Positions 26,915 to 36,338 of a stretch of 59,815 bases of DNA are shown piece after piece. Source of the stretch: an uncultured Methylopila sp. Lineage in GTDB: Bacteria > Pseudomonadota > Alphaproteobacteria > Rhizobiales > Methylopilaceae. A program made the position numbers and the translations under genes. Position 1 is the stretch's first letter, and every line of letters starts with the position of its first letter. The stretch covers positions 1 to 59,815 of the forward strand of contig CABHPB010000001.1 in the NCBI GenBank assembly GCA_902168115.1, read 5' to 3'. The notes under the pieces were generated by a model. The model ran no database searches and was not told the origin of the DNA. It worked only from the letters and a program-made list of their open reading frames with translations.

Positions 26915-28249
26915 ATGCAGGTCCTGCGCTTCGCCCCGTCCCCGACCGGCTTCCTGCATCTCGGCAATGCGCGGACACTGCTGCTCAACGCGCTGGTCGC
27001 GCGGCGCTCCGGCGGGCGCTTCGTCCTGCGGATCGACGACACCGACCGGGAGCGGGTGCGGGAGGAGTTCGTCGAGGCGATCCGCGAGGATCTCGGCTGG
27101 CTCGGTCTCGCCTCGGACATCGAGGTTCGCCAGTCGGAGCGGACGGCGCTCTATGACGCGGCCTTTGCCTCGCTGGGCGATCGCCTCTACCCGGCCTACG
27201 AGACCGAAGAGGAGCTCGCCCGCGCCCGCGGGCTCGCGCGCGCCTCCGGCCGCCCGCCGGTCTACGACCGCGCGGCGCTTCGCCTGACGCCGGAAAAGCG
27301 CGCGGCCTTCGAGGCCGAGGGCCGCCGCCCGCACTGGCGGTTCCGCCTTTCGGGCGGCCGTATCGGCTGGGAGGACGGGGTTCGCGGGCGGCAGGAGATC
27401 GACCTCGACAGCCTGTCCGATCCGGTCGTGCGGCGCGAGGACGGGACCTATCTCTACGTCTTCACCAGCGTCGTCGACGACGCCGATCTCGGCGTTACTG
27501 ACATCGTTCGCGGCGAGGACCACGTTGCGAACTCCGCGGTCCAGCTCGACATGTTCGCCGCGCTAGGCGCCGCCGCGCCCGCGCTCGCCCACCACAACCT
27601 GCTGACCTCGGCCGACGGGGAGGGCCTGTCGAAGCGGCAGGGCAGCCTGTCGCTCCGGACGCTGCGCGAGCAGGGCGTCGAGGCGCTCGCCGTAGCCGCC
27701 TACGCCACGATGATCGGATCGGCCGAGGCGGTGCGCCCGGTCCATGATCTCGACGAGCTCGCGGCGCTGATCGACCTGAAGCGCCTGTCCCGCGCGCCGG
27801 CGCGGATCGACATGGACGAGCTCGCCGCGCTGTCGGCGAAGACCGTCCACGAACTCGGCTACGACGCCGTCGCGTCCCGGCTTTCCGCGCTCGGCGTCGG
27901 GGGCGGCGCCGACTTCTGGGAGACGGTGCGCGGCAACCTGCGCAAGGTCGATGAGGCCGCCGACTGGTGGCGGATCGCGCGCACCGACGACCTCGGCGCG
28001 GCGGTGTCGGCGGAAGACGCCCCGATGCTGGCCGAGGCGGCGCGGCTGCTTCCGCAGGAGCCGTGGGACGGATCGACATGGCGCGACTGGACGGGAGCCG
28101 TCTCGGCCGCGACCGGCCGGAAGGGCAGGGCGCTGTTCGCGCCGCTGAGACTCGCGCTCACCGGCGAGCCGGGGGGACCGGAGCTCGCGCGGCTGCTGCC
28201 GTTCATCGGCCGCGCGCGCGCCCTTCGACGCCTGCAAGCCGGCGCTTGA
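26915..28249 (+). CDS. gltX: Glutamyl-tRNA synthetase, short second type
   Basis: The enzyme charges glutamate onto tRNA. It has the class I HIGH-like motif in [16 protein letters not shown] (residue 13) and the KMSKS-equivalent LSKRQGS at about residue 234. At 444 residues it is shorter than the housekeeping GltX of about 475. Many alphaproteobacteria carry two gltX genes, one of which misacylates tRNA-Gln for amidation; this one has the look of the second type. It starts at ATG ([12 protein letters not shown]) 150 bases from the divergent cupin. Confidence 0.93.
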   Translation: MQVLRFAPSPTGFLHLGNARTLLLNALVARRSGGRFVLRIDDTDRERVREEFVEAIREDLGWLGLASDIEVRQSERTALYDAAFASLGDRLYPAYETEEELARARGLARASGRPPVYDRAALRLTPEKRAAFEAEGRRPHWRFRLSGGRIGWEDGVRGRQEIDLDSLSDPVVRREDGTYLYVFTSVVDDADLGVTDIVRGEDHVANSAVQLDMFAALGAAAPALAHHNLLTSADGEGLSKRQGSLSLRTLREQGVEALAVAAYATMIGSAEAVRPVHDLDELAALIDLKRLSRAPARIDMDELAALSAKTVHELGYDAVASRLSALGVGGGADFWETVRGNLRKVDEAADWWRIARTDDLGAAVSAEDAPMLAEAARLLPQEPWDGSTWRDWTGAVSAATGRKGRALFAPLRLALTGEPGGPELARLLPFIGRARALRRLQAGA

Positions 28250-28259
28250 GGCCGGCGCC

Positions 28260-28580
28260 GTGACCCTTCGCCCGCCGCGCACCTTCGACCGACTGCCCGC
28301 GATCATCACGGGCGAGGCGTCGCTGCAGGCGGAGATTATGTCCGAGAAGGCGGCGGCGCTCGGCCGCACCGGCGAGGCCGTCGCGAAGGCGCTCGACGCA
28401 TGGCGCAATGCGCCGGAAGCGCAAAAACCTGCGCTCGCCTACGCCGCAGCCGAGGCGGTGCAGAGCCTGTTCATCCAGCGGGAGCTGATGGGGTTGCGCG
28501 CGCATGGCGACGTCGTCGCTCAGCTGGGCGTCCCGCGGGAGGTGCTGTCCAAGATCGGCGCGCGCCCCTCGGCGAGCTGA
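28260..28580 (+). CDS. Small alpha-helical conserved protein downstream of gltX
   Basis: This 106-residue protein has no transmembrane or catalytic motif. It is mostly helical and starts MTLRPPRTFDRLPAIITGEA. It resembles a family of uncharacterised alphaproteobacterial proteins (I believe DUF6665, not verifiable here). It begins with GTG 11 bases after gltX. Its last 61 bases overlap, in opposite orientation, the 3' end of the flavoprotein gene, an unusual tail-to-tail overlap. Confidence 0.8.
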   Translation: MTLRPPRTFDRLPAIITGEASLQAEIMSEKAAALGRTGEAVAKALDAWRNAPEAQKPALAYAAAEAVQSLFIQRELMGLRAHGDVVAQLGVPREVLSKIGARPSAS

Positions 28581-29791
28581 GCCAGTCGCCTGGCCGCGGC
28601 CTCGCCTGCGAAACGGCCGGTCGCGAGGCAGGCGTGCAGCAGGTAGCCGCCGGTCGGCGCCTCCCAGTCCAGCATTTCGCCGACGACATAGGTTCCGGGC
28701 CTGTGCGCCAGCATGAAGTCGCCGTCGACCTCGTCGAGGCGCACGCCGCCGGCGGTCGAGATCGCCCGGTCCAGCCCGAAGACGGCCGTCAGCCGCAGCG
28801 GAAGCGCCTTGATCCTGCCGGCGAGTTCGCGGGGGTCCGCCGGGAGTTCCCCGGCCTCGCGCAGCAGCGCGATCGCCGCGGGCGGCAGCGAGGCGGTCTT
28901 GGCGAGATGCGTCGAGAACGAGCGCTTGCCGCGCGGCGCCGCGAGCCGCTCGGCCAGCGCGTCGACGGCGAGGTCCGGCCTCAGGTCGAGCGTGGGCCGC
29001 GCTTCGCCTTGCCGTTCGATCGCCTGCCGCAGCGCGCTGGAGAAGAGGTAGATCAGGCCGCCTTCGATGCCGCCGGCGGTGACCATGGCCTCGCCGCGCG
29101 CGGTCCGGCCCTCGAAGGTCAGCGCGACGCGCTTGAGCGGGCTCCCGGCGAAGCGCTCCCTGAAGATCGGCGACCACTCGATCGCAAATCCGCTGTTGGC
29201 CGGCGCGAGCGGCTCGACCCCGACGCCGGCCTCAGTGAGGGGGACGGTCCAGCCGCCGTCCGCCCCGAGCCGCGGCCAGCTGGCGCCGCCGAGCGCAAGG
29301 ACAGAGACCGCCGGCGTGATCGTCTCGGCGCCGTTCGGTCCGTCGAAGACCATCCCCGACGGTCCGGAAAAGCCGCGCCACGTCAGGCGCGGCCGGATCG
29401 TGACGCTGAGCGAGGCCAGCCGGCGCAGCCAGGCGCGCAGCAGGGGGCTGGCCTTCATCTCTTTCGGAAACACCCGACCGCTCGACCCCACGAAGGTCTC
29501 GACGCCGAGGCCCCCGCACCAGTCGATCAGCGCATCGGACGGGAATGCCCGGACCGCTGGTTCGAGTCGGGCCGCGGCGGGTCCGTACCGCTCGAGCAGG
29601 CGGTCGATCGGCTCCGAATGCGTGAGGTTGAGGCCGCCGCGCCCGGCCATCAGGAGCTTCCGCGCGGGCGAGGCCATGCGCTCGCAGACGACGACGCGAA
29701 AGCCGGCGGAGGCGAGCCGCTCCGCGGCCATGAGGCCCGCAGGCCCGGCGCCGACGACCACGGCGTCCAGGGACGGCCCGGTTCCGCTCAT
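28520..29791 (-). CDS. HI0933-like flavoprotein (TIGR03862 type)
   Basis: The 423-residue FAD-binding oxidoreductase starts MSGTGPSLDAVVVGAGPAGL with the dinucleotide motif at residue 12. The conserved AGRGGLNLTHSEP and WCGGLGVETFVGSSGRVFP segments mark the family, as do AGGIEGGLIYLFSSALR and GEMLDWEAPTGGYLLHACLATG. These resemble the BaiN-like/HI0933 flavoproteins, whose substrate is unknown. I place the start at this ATG; codons upstream, to 30052, are not family-like. Its 3' end overlaps the preceding convergent gene. Confidence 0.9.
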   Translation of the reverse strand: MSGTGPSLDAVVVGAGPAGLMAAERLASAGFRVVVCERMASPARKLLMAGRGGLNLTHSEPIDRLLERYGPAAARLEPAVRAFPSDALIDWCGGLGVETFVGSSGRVFPKEMKASPLLRAWLRRLASLSVTIRPRLTWRGFSGPSGMVFDGPNGAETITPAVSVLALGGASWPRLGADGGWTVPLTEAGVGVEPLAPANSGFAIEWSPIFRERFAGSPLKRVALTFEGRTARGEAMVTAGGIEGGLIYLFSSALRQAIERQGEARPTLDLRPDLAVDALAERLAAPRGKRSFSTHLAKTASLPPAAIALLREAGELPADPRELAGRIKALPLRLTAVFGLDRAISTAGGVRLDEVDGDFMLAHRPGTYVVGEMLDWEAPTGGYLLHACLATGRFAGEAAARRLAQLAEGRAPILDSTSRGTPS

Positions 29792-29991
29792 GTCCCGCGA
29801 CCGCGCCGCATCGATGGATTCGCTGACATGCCGCGCGCCGTCGGTCCTTGGGCCTTGCTGGATCGGTCGGGAGGTCACGCGGCGCGCCGCGCCTGCCGCT
29901 CCGGCTTCATGTCCGCTCCGGGCGGCAGGAGCAAGGCCGAAAGTCGTTTCCGCGGCCTCTTCGGCCGCGGCCGCCGCCGAAGAGGCGTGGG

Positions 29992-30264
29992 TCAGTTGAC
30001 GCCGCCGTCGACGTTCTGGCGAAGGCCGGCGGCCTTCACCCACCTCAGCCACTGCAACGAAAGCGCCGCGAAGGCGCTCTCCACATCCGGCTCAACGCCG
30101 CCGAAATCGACGTCGGGCCGATCCTCGTCCAGCCCCGTGTCGGCCACGCCGAAAAGAGCCCAGTACCATCGGCCGTCGGTCGCGCTCGCGAGCCCTCCGA
30201 TGGCGACCGCCGCGGAGTAGATCGTGATGGTGGCTCCGTCGCGGCTGTGGACTTTCCTGAGCAT
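29992..30264 (-). CDS. Hypothetical 90-residue protein
   Basis: The product (MLRKVHSRDGATITIYSAAV at the start) has no family I recognise. It is acidic, with aromatic residues in DGRWYWALFGVADTGLDED and a helical C-terminus, SLQWLRWVKAAGL. A good ribosome-binding sequence (GGGGGAAG) precedes the ATG, which supports translation. It stands alone between two divergent or unlinked genes. Confidence 0.6.
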   Translation of the reverse strand: MLRKVHSRDGATITIYSAAVAIGGLASATDGRWYWALFGVADTGLDEDRPDVDFGGVEPDVESAFAALSLQWLRWVKAAGLRQNVDGGVN

Positions 30265-30592
30265 CCAATCTCTTCCCCCGAGCCAGTAGAGCCCACGCGC
30301 GCGGATCAGAAAATACGTCTCTAGCGATTACGCGCGCCGGCGTGCGGCCCTGGCGTCCGCGTGCCGGAGCCGCTCGCAGGACGATCATCCCGGCGCTGCG
30401 CGGGGCCGCAGAGCATCCGGGATTTGCGCATCTTCTAACGCCGCCGATATTCATAAGTCGACAACTTCCGCGCCGACCCCGCGGCGGCGCGGACCGGATC
30501 GCCGCGCGAAAAAGCGAGGCGACAAGCTCCGGGGATCGGACTAAAGCAAGGGCGCAGGGCCCTTTGCGGGCCGTTTCGGAGGATCTGTCGGA
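30265..30592. other. Intergenic region before PhyH gene
   Basis: The 328 bases between a minus-strand small gene and the PhyH gene hold a GGAGG ribosome-binding site at about 30577, close to the PhyH start. I see no RNA gene, repeat or convincing small gene. Confidence 0.5.
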
Positions 30593-31639
30593 ATGCCGAA
30601 CGCGCTGCGATGGCTGTTGGCGCCGATCTGGGCCGCCCAGATTTTCACGGGAGCCAAGTCGTTCTGCGACAACCGCATTCTGGGCGACGAACGGCTCAAT
30701 CGCCGCGGGCTGCACGTCTGGCGCATCCGGCTCGCCAACCGCATGGCCGACATGAGGCGCGCAAGGCTGGCCGAGCGGCTTGATTCCGCCGACCGCGACG
30801 AGTTCGCGCGCAACGGCTTCATCATGAAGCGCAACTTCCTGCCGGACGATCAGTTCAGGGCGCTGGTCGCCGAGATCGAGAGCACGAAGGCGCCGGTGCG
30901 GGAGATGAAGCAGGGCGACGCCATCACGCGGCGGATCGCCCTCGAGCCTGATCTTCTCAAGAAGATGCCGGCCACCGAGAAGACGGTGAACGGCGAGGCC
31001 TTCCAGAACCTCGTGCGCTACGTCGCGACCTACGACGCCGAACCGATCATGTACATCCAGACGGTGTTCGCGCAGGTCGACAAGTCGGCGATCGATCCGC
31101 AGACCTCGGTGCACGCCGACACCTTCCATCCGACGATGAAGGCGTGGCTGTTCCTGCACGACGTCGAGGAGGACCTTGGCCCGTTCGTCTACGTGCCCGG
31201 CTCGCACCGCCCCACCAAGCGCAGGCTGGCCTGGGAGCGGCGGATGAGCGTGAAGGCGTCCAAGCTCGATCGCCTGTCGGCGCGCGGCTCGTTCCGCGTC
31301 AGCGCGCAGGATCTGAAGCAGATGCACCTGCCGCCGCCGCAGAAGTTCGCGGTGCCGGCCAACACGCTCGTCGTCGCCGACACCTCCGGCTTCCACGCCC
31401 GCGGCGCGAGCCTGCGGCCCTCGACCCGCGTCGAGATCTGGGCCTACGCCCGCCGCAACCCGTATCTGCCTTTCGCCGGCCTCGACCCCTGGGCGCTGAA
31501 GCCGCTGAAGAACCGGCAGGCGCCGCTGTTCTGGGCCGCGCTCGACCGGCTGGAGAAGGTCGGACTCGGCAAAAGCCCGTGGCGCGCGCGCGGCATCATG
31601 ACGGCGGCGACCCCGCCGAGCGCCGCCGCCAAGGGCTGA
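30593..31639 (+). CDS. Phytanoyl-CoA dioxygenase (PhyH) family protein
   Basis: The 348-residue protein belongs to the Fe(II)/2-oxoglutarate-dependent PhyH family. The core begins about residue 70 (FIMKRNFLPDDQFRALVAEI). The iron-binding His-x-Asp is in SVHADTFHPTMKAW (about residue 168), the distal His in DTSGFHARGASL and the Arg for 2-oxoglutarate in RPSTRVEIWAY. The N-terminal 30 residues are hydrophobic and may contact the membrane. The substrate is unknown, and no linked biosynthetic genes suggest one. Starts after GGAGG. Confidence 0.88.
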   Translation: MPNALRWLLAPIWAAQIFTGAKSFCDNRILGDERLNRRGLHVWRIRLANRMADMRRARLAERLDSADRDEFARNGFIMKRNFLPDDQFRALVAEIESTKAPVREMKQGDAITRRIALEPDLLKKMPATEKTVNGEAFQNLVRYVATYDAEPIMYIQTVFAQVDKSAIDPQTSVHADTFHPTMKAWLFLHDVEEDLGPFVYVPGSHRPTKRRLAWERRMSVKASKLDRLSARGSFRVSAQDLKQMHLPPPQKFAVPANTLVVADTSGFHARGASLRPSTRVEIWAYARRNPYLPFAGLDPWALKPLKNRQAPLFWAALDRLEKVGLGKSPWRARGIMTAATPPSAAAKG

Positions 31640-31655
31640 TCGCGGCGCCGGCCGC

Positions 31656-32189
31656 ATGACCGCCTATGTCGTGCTGTTCCGCGGCGTCGGCGGCGCGACG
31701 CAGCTGCCGACCGTGCGGCTGAGAGCGGCGCTGACCGAGGCGGGCTTCGAGGGCGTCGCCACCTACATCAACAGCGGCAACGCCGTGCTGCGCAGCGCGC
31801 GTCCGCATCGCGAGACGGTCGACCAGATCGCGAGGATCTGCGCCGACCGCTTCGGCTTCGCCAAGGCCATCTACGCGGTCTCGCGTGACGACTGGGTGCG
31901 GCTAATCCGGAACAATCCGTTCGGGGTCGCGCCCGGCTGCGGCAAGTTCCTGCACGCCGCCTGGCTCGCTGCGACGCCGCAGAAGCAGGCGGTCGAGGCG
32001 CTGGAAGCCCTCGCGGTCAACGGCGATGCCTTCGCCGTGGTCGGCGACGTCGCCTATCTCTCGACGCCGCTGGGCTTTTCCAGCTCGAAGCTCGCGGAGC
32101 GGTTCGACCGGCTCATCGGCGTGCCGAACACCGCGCGGAACTGGAACACCGTCCTCAAGCTGATGGAGCTTGCGGACAGGCTCGATTGA
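31656..32189 (+). CDS. DUF1697 protein
   Basis: The 177-residue protein fits the DUF1697 family. It starts MTAYVVLFRGVGGATQLPTV and contains the characteristic AGFEGVATYINSGNAVLRS, with a C-terminal FSSSKLAERFDRLIGVPNTA then RNWNTVLKLMELA. Typical family members begin with MTRYVALLRGINVGG, so the GVGGATQLP stretch is a divergent form. The family has no established function. It lies 16 bases downstream of the PhyH gene. Confidence 0.9.
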   Translation: MTAYVVLFRGVGGATQLPTVRLRAALTEAGFEGVATYINSGNAVLRSARPHRETVDQIARICADRFGFAKAIYAVSRDDWVRLIRNNPFGVAPGCGKFLHAAWLAATPQKQAVEALEALAVNGDAFAVVGDVAYLSTPLGFSSSKLAERFDRLIGVPNTARNWNTVLKLMELADRLD

Positions 32190-32197
32190 GCGCCGGT

Positions 32198-33166
32198 TCA
32201 GGCGCTCTTGAGCTCGAGATAGCGGAGCCGCTTGGCCTCGCGCCGGCCGTCCGCCACCGCCTCGACGATCAGGCCGCAGACGAAGCTCAGCACCGACAAC
32301 TGGACGATGCTGGCGGCCAGCACGGCGGTTGGCAGGCGGGGGACCAGCCCGGTCTCGATGAACTCCGCCACCACCGGCAGGCCGAGTCCGACCCCGAGAA
32401 CCGCCAGCGCCGCCGCGATGGCGCCGTAGAATTTGAACGGCTTCAGCGCGCGATACATCATCGCGATCATCCAGAGGATCCGGAAGCCGTCGCGGAAGGT
32501 CGAGAGCTTGCTCGACGAGTTCTCCGGACGGTTGCCGTAGCGCACCGCCATCTCGTCGACGGCAAGGCGCAGGTCGAGCGCGTGGACGGAGAGCTCCGTC
32601 TCGATCTCGAAGCCGCGCGAGGCGGACGGGAAGGACTTTGCGAAGCGCCGGGACATCACGCGGTAGCCGGACAGGATGTCGGTGAAGCCGACGCCGAACA
32701 GCATGTCGATCATGCGGTTGAACAGGCGGTTGCCGGCGGCGTGGCCGCGGCGCGCCATCATGCCTTCGCCTTCGCGGGTCGCGACGACCATGTCGAACTG
32801 GCCCGAGACGAGCCGGTCGATCAGCACTGGGGCAGCCAGCGGATCGTAGGTCAGGTCGCCGTCGGCCATCAGATAGACGTCGGCCTCGACGTCGGCGAGC
32901 ATCCGGCGCACGACGTTGCCTTTGCCCTGGCGCCGCTCGCGCCGGACGATCGCGCCGGCCTCGATCGCGCGCTCGACTGTGCGGTCCTTCGAGTTGTTGT
33001 CGTAGACGTAGATGTCCGCGCCCGGCAGCGCCGCGCGGAAGCCGGCGACGACCTCGCCGATCGCGGCCTCCTCATTGTAGCAGGGCAGCAGGACCGCGAC
33101 CTTGAGCGGGAGCGCCTCGGGCTCGATCGCGACGCCGTCGCGAAGGCGTTCAACGATGTGCTGCAT
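32198..33166 (-). CDS. Family 2 glycosyltransferase with C-terminal membrane helices
   Basis: The 322-residue protein has a GT-A glycosyltransferase domain (residues 20-235) starting VAVLLPCYNEEAAIGEVVAGF, with the metal-binding DGDLTYDP. C-terminal membrane helices follow (FYGAIAAALAVLGVGLGLPV, then VLAASIVQLSVLSFVCGLI). The architecture is like dolichol- or undecaprenyl-phosphate sugar transferases such as ArnC/GtrB. It overlaps the upstream glycosyltransferase-87 gene by 17 bases, and the two probably build and use a lipid-linked sugar. The sugar is unknown. Confidence 0.9.
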   Translation of the reverse strand: MQHIVERLRDGVAIEPEALPLKVAVLLPCYNEEAAIGEVVAGFRAALPGADIYVYDNNSKDRTVERAIEAGAIVRRERRQGKGNVVRRMLADVEADVYLMADGDLTYDPLAAPVLIDRLVSGQFDMVVATREGEGMMARRGHAAGNRLFNRMIDMLFGVGFTDILSGYRVMSRRFAKSFPSASRGFEIETELSVHALDLRLAVDEMAVRYGNRPENSSSKLSTFRDGFRILWMIAMMYRALKPFKFYGAIAAALAVLGVGLGLPVVAEFIETGLVPRLPTAVLAASIVQLSVLSFVCGLIVEAVADGRREAKRLRYLELKSA

Positions 33167-34412
33167 GGGCGAGGGTCCGGACGGGTGCGGCGTGAGGGCG
33201 GGCGCGCGCGAGCGCGCAGGCGAACAGCGCGAGCGTCGCGATGAGCCCGAGTGGGATCATGGTCGCTTCGGCGAGAGGGCGGGCGACGAGCGGCGCTAGG
33301 AAGATCGCGGTCAGCGCGACGGGCTCGTGGCGGCGCCATCCGTCCCTCAGCGCGTCATGCGCGAGGAAGGCCACGGCGGGCGCGAACAGCATCAGGTCGT
33401 AGTCGAGCAGGTAGGGGGTCATCAGGAGCGACCCCGAGAGCAGGGTCGCCGCCTTGGCGCCGAAGGCGGCCTCGCTGCGCCAAACGCGCAACGTGGCGAC
33501 CAGCGTCATGAGCGCGACCGCGGCATGGATCGCGTAGGCCGTCGCGACCCCTGCGCCGAGCGCGCGGGCTGCGGAGAAGGCGCTCATGATCTTGTGCCAG
33601 CCGGTGTCGCCCTGCTCGAGCACGACGGCGCGGGTGAAGGCGGCGCTCGCCCGGAAAGCCTCCCAGGTCTCGGCGCCGAAGGCTGCGCACGAGGCCGCAG
33701 CGATCGAGACGACCGTCAGCGCGGCGGCGCCCGCCGTGCGCCAGCGGCCGGTCGCGATCAGCACGAGCGGCAGCAGCAGGCCGAACTGCGGCTTGTAGGC
33801 GAGCAGCCCGAGCAGCACGCCCGCCAGCAGCGGCCGGCGGTCGAGCAGCAGCAGCCCGAAGCCGAAGAGGGCGGCGGTCAGGAAGCCGTTGTGGCCATGG
33901 GTCAGGTTCACGAAGACGGCGGGGAAGGCGAGGCCGAGGAGCAGCGTCTCGCGCTGATGCGCACCGACGATCCGGACAAGGCTCCAGAGATAGAGCGGCA
34001 GCGTCGCCGCCTGCCAGACGCAGAGCGCCCCGACATAAGGCAGTGTCGCAAGAAGCGCCGCCAACCCCAGGAACATAGGCGGATAATGCCAGCCGTAGAA
34101 CGGCACGGCCTCGCCGAATTCGCGCTGCTGCTCCGCATGGTGACGGACGACGTCATAGGCCGCCTGCGGCGCGCCCTCGAGCACGAGGCGGCCTGCCGAC
34201 CAGACGTTCGAGAAGTCGGTTCCGAGCGGCCGGCCGGCGGAGTCCAGCCCGCCGGAGGAGGTCGCGGCCATGAACGCCAGCGCGATCGCGTAGGCGGCGA
34301 TCAGCGCGAGCGAGACCGGCGCGATGCGCGCCGTGATCGCGGCCGCCATCCGTTCCGCCGTCCCGCCATTGGAAGGCGTCATGCCGCCTTCGCTCCCAGT
34401 TCGTGAGGTCAT
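33150..34412 (-). CDS. Glycosyltransferase 87-like (DUF2029) membrane protein
   Basis: The 420-residue integral membrane protein has about ten membrane helices and the layout of DUF2029/GT-87 mannosyltransferase-like GT-C enzymes. The acidic motif near the N-terminus (GTDFSNVWSAGRLVLEG, about residue 65) and GWHYPPMFLGLAALLATLP are typical. These use polyprenyl-phosphate sugars in the periplasm. It is the first gene of a pair with the downstream GT2, which could make its lipid-linked donor. Confidence 0.88.
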   Translation of the reverse strand: MTSRTGSEGGMTPSNGGTAERMAAAITARIAPVSLALIAAYAIALAFMAATSSGGLDSAGRPLGTDFSNVWSAGRLVLEGAPQAAYDVVRHHAEQQREFGEAVPFYGWHYPPMFLGLAALLATLPYVGALCVWQAATLPLYLWSLVRIVGAHQRETLLLGLAFPAVFVNLTHGHNGFLTAALFGFGLLLLDRRPLLAGVLLGLLAYKPQFGLLLPLVLIATGRWRTAGAAALTVVSIAAASCAAFGAETWEAFRASAAFTRAVVLEQGDTGWHKIMSAFSAARALGAGVATAYAIHAAVALMTLVATLRVWRSEAAFGAKAATLLSGSLLMTPYLLDYDLMLFAPAVAFLAHDALRDGWRRHEPVALTAIFLAPLVARPLAEATMIPLGLIATLALFACALARARPHAAPVRTLAHAAHR

Positions 34413-34440
34413 GCGCCGGCGACGAGCGCCGGCCGCCGGT

Positions 34441-35433
34441 TCAGAGCTGCTCGCGCTCCATCACGACGCCGCGGTCGGTCACGACGACCCACTGGCCGTC
34501 GCGGCGCTCGATCGAGCGGACGCGGCCCATGCCGGGGGCGCGGGCGCCGCGCGTGACCTCGATCAGGCCTTCGCGGCCTTCCAGCAGAGCGACGCCGTGC
34601 TGCACGTCGCGAACCACCCAGTTCCGGACAACCTTCGGCGCTTCGTCGCGCGAGGCCTGGCGCTGCTCGTCCAGAGTCTGCTCGCGGCGGTCGTCGCGGA
34701 CCGGCTCCGGTTGGGCGGCCTGCTGGTCGTCGCGACGGGCGTCGCGGTCCACGCTGCCGGTGGTCTCGACGTCGACGCGCTTCGGCGCCGGGGTCTTGTC
34801 GGTCTGGGCGAACTTCTCGAAGCGCTCGAGGCGATCCTTGAGCTGGGCGAGCTGGGTCGCGTCCTGCTTGGACTGCTCCAGCCGCGCGTTCAGGCCCTCG
34901 ATCTTGGTCGCCGCGTCGCCCTTGGTGGCGTCGAGCGTCTTCTGGAGGTTGGCGATCTCGCCCTTGAGCGACTTGACCTCTTCCGCGTTCGCGGCGGCCT
35001 GGCCGGTCGCGCTCTTGGAGGCGGCGGCCTGGTTGGCGCGGGACTGGTCGAGCGCGCGCTGGAGGCGCGTGATCTCGGTCTTCATTGCGCCGACGTCGCG
35101 CGACAGGGAGGCCGCCTTCTTCTGCTGGCCGGCCGGATCGAGGTTCTGGGCGAAGCCCTGCGCGCGGGCGTCGATCGCGGCGACCGTGTCCAGCGAGTCG
35201 GTGAGCTGCGGGGCGGTGGCGAGCGAGGCCGCGGTGGCGCCGGCGCCGAGCGCGAGCGCGAAGGCGACGCCGTAGGTGGCGTAGGAGCGCCAGGAGCGCT
35301 TTGACTCGAGCTCGCCGAGGTCGCGGGACTCGGCTTCGAGCTCGGGGGCCTCGGCGCGGGTTTCGGCGCGCCAGGCGGCGATGGCCTGTCCGAACGAGCG
35401 ATCGGAGGAGGGCTTCGGAAGGTAGCGGGTCAT
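34441..35433 (-). CDS. Membrane-anchored coiled-coil protein with C-terminal beta domain
   Basis: The 330-residue protein has one membrane helix at about residues 51-72 (YATYGVAFALALGAGATAAS), a coiled coil rich in Ala, Gln, Lys and Glu (about 105-205), a charged linker and a C-terminal domain. The end (NWVVRDVQHGVALLEGREGL, then RSIERRDGQWVVVTDRGVV) is shared with uncharacterised proteins in Hyphomicrobiales. The function is unknown. The topology suggests a periplasmic structural or tethering role. Confidence 0.8.
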   Translation of the reverse strand: MTRYLPKPSSDRSFGQAIAAWRAETRAEAPELEAESRDLGELESKRSWRSYATYGVAFALALGAGATAASLATAPQLTDSLDTVAAIDARAQGFAQNLDPAGQQKKAASLSRDVGAMKTEITRLQRALDQSRANQAAASKSATGQAAANAEEVKSLKGEIANLQKTLDATKGDAATKIEGLNARLEQSKQDATQLAQLKDRLERFEKFAQTDKTPAPKRVDVETTGSVDRDARRDDQQAAQPEPVRDDRREQTLDEQRQASRDEAPKVVRNWVVRDVQHGVALLEGREGLIEVTRGARAPGMGRVRSIERRDGQWVVVTDRGVVMEREQL

Positions 35434-35494
35434 GGGACGATGCCCTCGGAGGGGGTGCTACCTTTCAGTAACCATCATCCTGCTTACCGAAGCG

Positions 35495-36172
35495 TTACCG
35501 GTCCCTCGAAAGCGCCTCCAGAACCTCGGCGCCGGAGATGATCTGTCCGGCCGGCCAGGCGAAGAAGTCGGGCTTGGTCAGGAGCGCCTGCTCAAGCATG
35601 CGGTGATAGTCGCGCCGGGGCGTCTCGACCGCCCCGAACTGCCTCAGATGCTCGGTGACGAACTGCGTGTCGAGCAGGTCGAAGCCGCCGTGCTTCAGCC
35701 GCGCGACGAGATGGACCAGCGCGACCTTCGAGGCGTCGCGCTCGCGGTGGAACATGCTCTCGCCGAAGAAGGCGCCGCCGAGCCTGACCCCGTAAAGGCC
35801 GCCGACGAGCCGGCCGTCCCGCCATGTCTCGACGCTGTGGCACCGCCCGATGCGATGGAGCTCGCCGTAGAGGTTGCGGATCCGCTCGTTGATCCAGGTC
35901 TTCGGACGCCCCGGCGCGGGCGCGGCGCAGGCGTCCATGACGGCGTCGAAGGCCGAGTCGACGCGGACCTCGAAGAGGTCCGAGCGGATGGTGCGCGCGA
36001 GCCGGCTCGACAGATGGAAGTCCTCGAGCGGCAGCACGCCGCGCAGCTCCGGCTCGATCCAGTAGAGCCCCGGATCGGTCGCGCTCTCGGCCATCGGAAA
36101 GATCCCGCAGGCGTAGGCCTTGAGCAGGACCTCCGGCGTGATCTCGACGAGGACGTCGTTGATGCGGGTCAT
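35495..36172 (-). CDS. aat: Leucyl/phenylalanyl-tRNA-protein transferase
   Basis: Aat attaches Leu or Phe to N-terminal Arg or Lys of proteins, marking them for the ClpS/ClpAP N-end rule pathway. The 225-residue protein has [20 protein letters not shown] (residue 9), [19 protein letters not shown] and [40 protein letters not shown] follows near the C-terminus. Length and motifs are full. It closes the accB-accC-aat block typical of alphaproteobacteria. Confidence 0.96.
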   Translation of the reverse strand: MTRINDVLVEITPEVLLKAYACGIFPMAESATDPGLYWIEPELRGVLPLEDFHLSSRLARTIRSDLFEVRVDSAFDAVMDACAAPAPGRPKTWINERIRNLYGELHRIGRCHSVETWRDGRLVGGLYGVRLGGAFFGESMFHRERDASKVALVHLVARLKHGGFDLLDTQFVTEHLRQFGAVETPRRDYHRMLEQALLTKPDFFAWPAGQIISGAEVLEALSRDR

Positions 36173-36200
36173 GACGGCGCGCTTACTGGCTGCGGAACCG

Positions 36201-36325
36201 GACTGCGTGCTTTGAGACGCCGTCCTGCGGACGGCTCCTCAGCATGAGGATGGCCCCAAGTCCGGCATACGCCAAGGCTCCTCATGCTGAGGAGCGCCAA
36301 AGCCGCGTCTCGAAGCACGCAGTCG
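36201..36325. repeat. Long palindromic intergenic element (Hyphomicrobiales type), copy 1
   Basis: The left half starts GACTGCGTGCTTTGAGACGC and ends CTCCTCAGCATGAGGA; the right half mirrors it with TCCTCATGCTGAGGAG and ends in CGAAGCACGCAGTC. About 125 bases in all lie between aat and accC. The same element occurs at 43288-43408, and elements of this sequence are widespread in the order. Confidence 0.85.
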
Positions 36326-36338
36326 CCCGAACCGAAGG

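Noticed and set aside
30342-30755. 137-codon frame upstream of PhyH
   Set aside because: It is Arg, Ala and Pro-rich, has no ribosome-binding site and runs into the PhyH gene in another frame.
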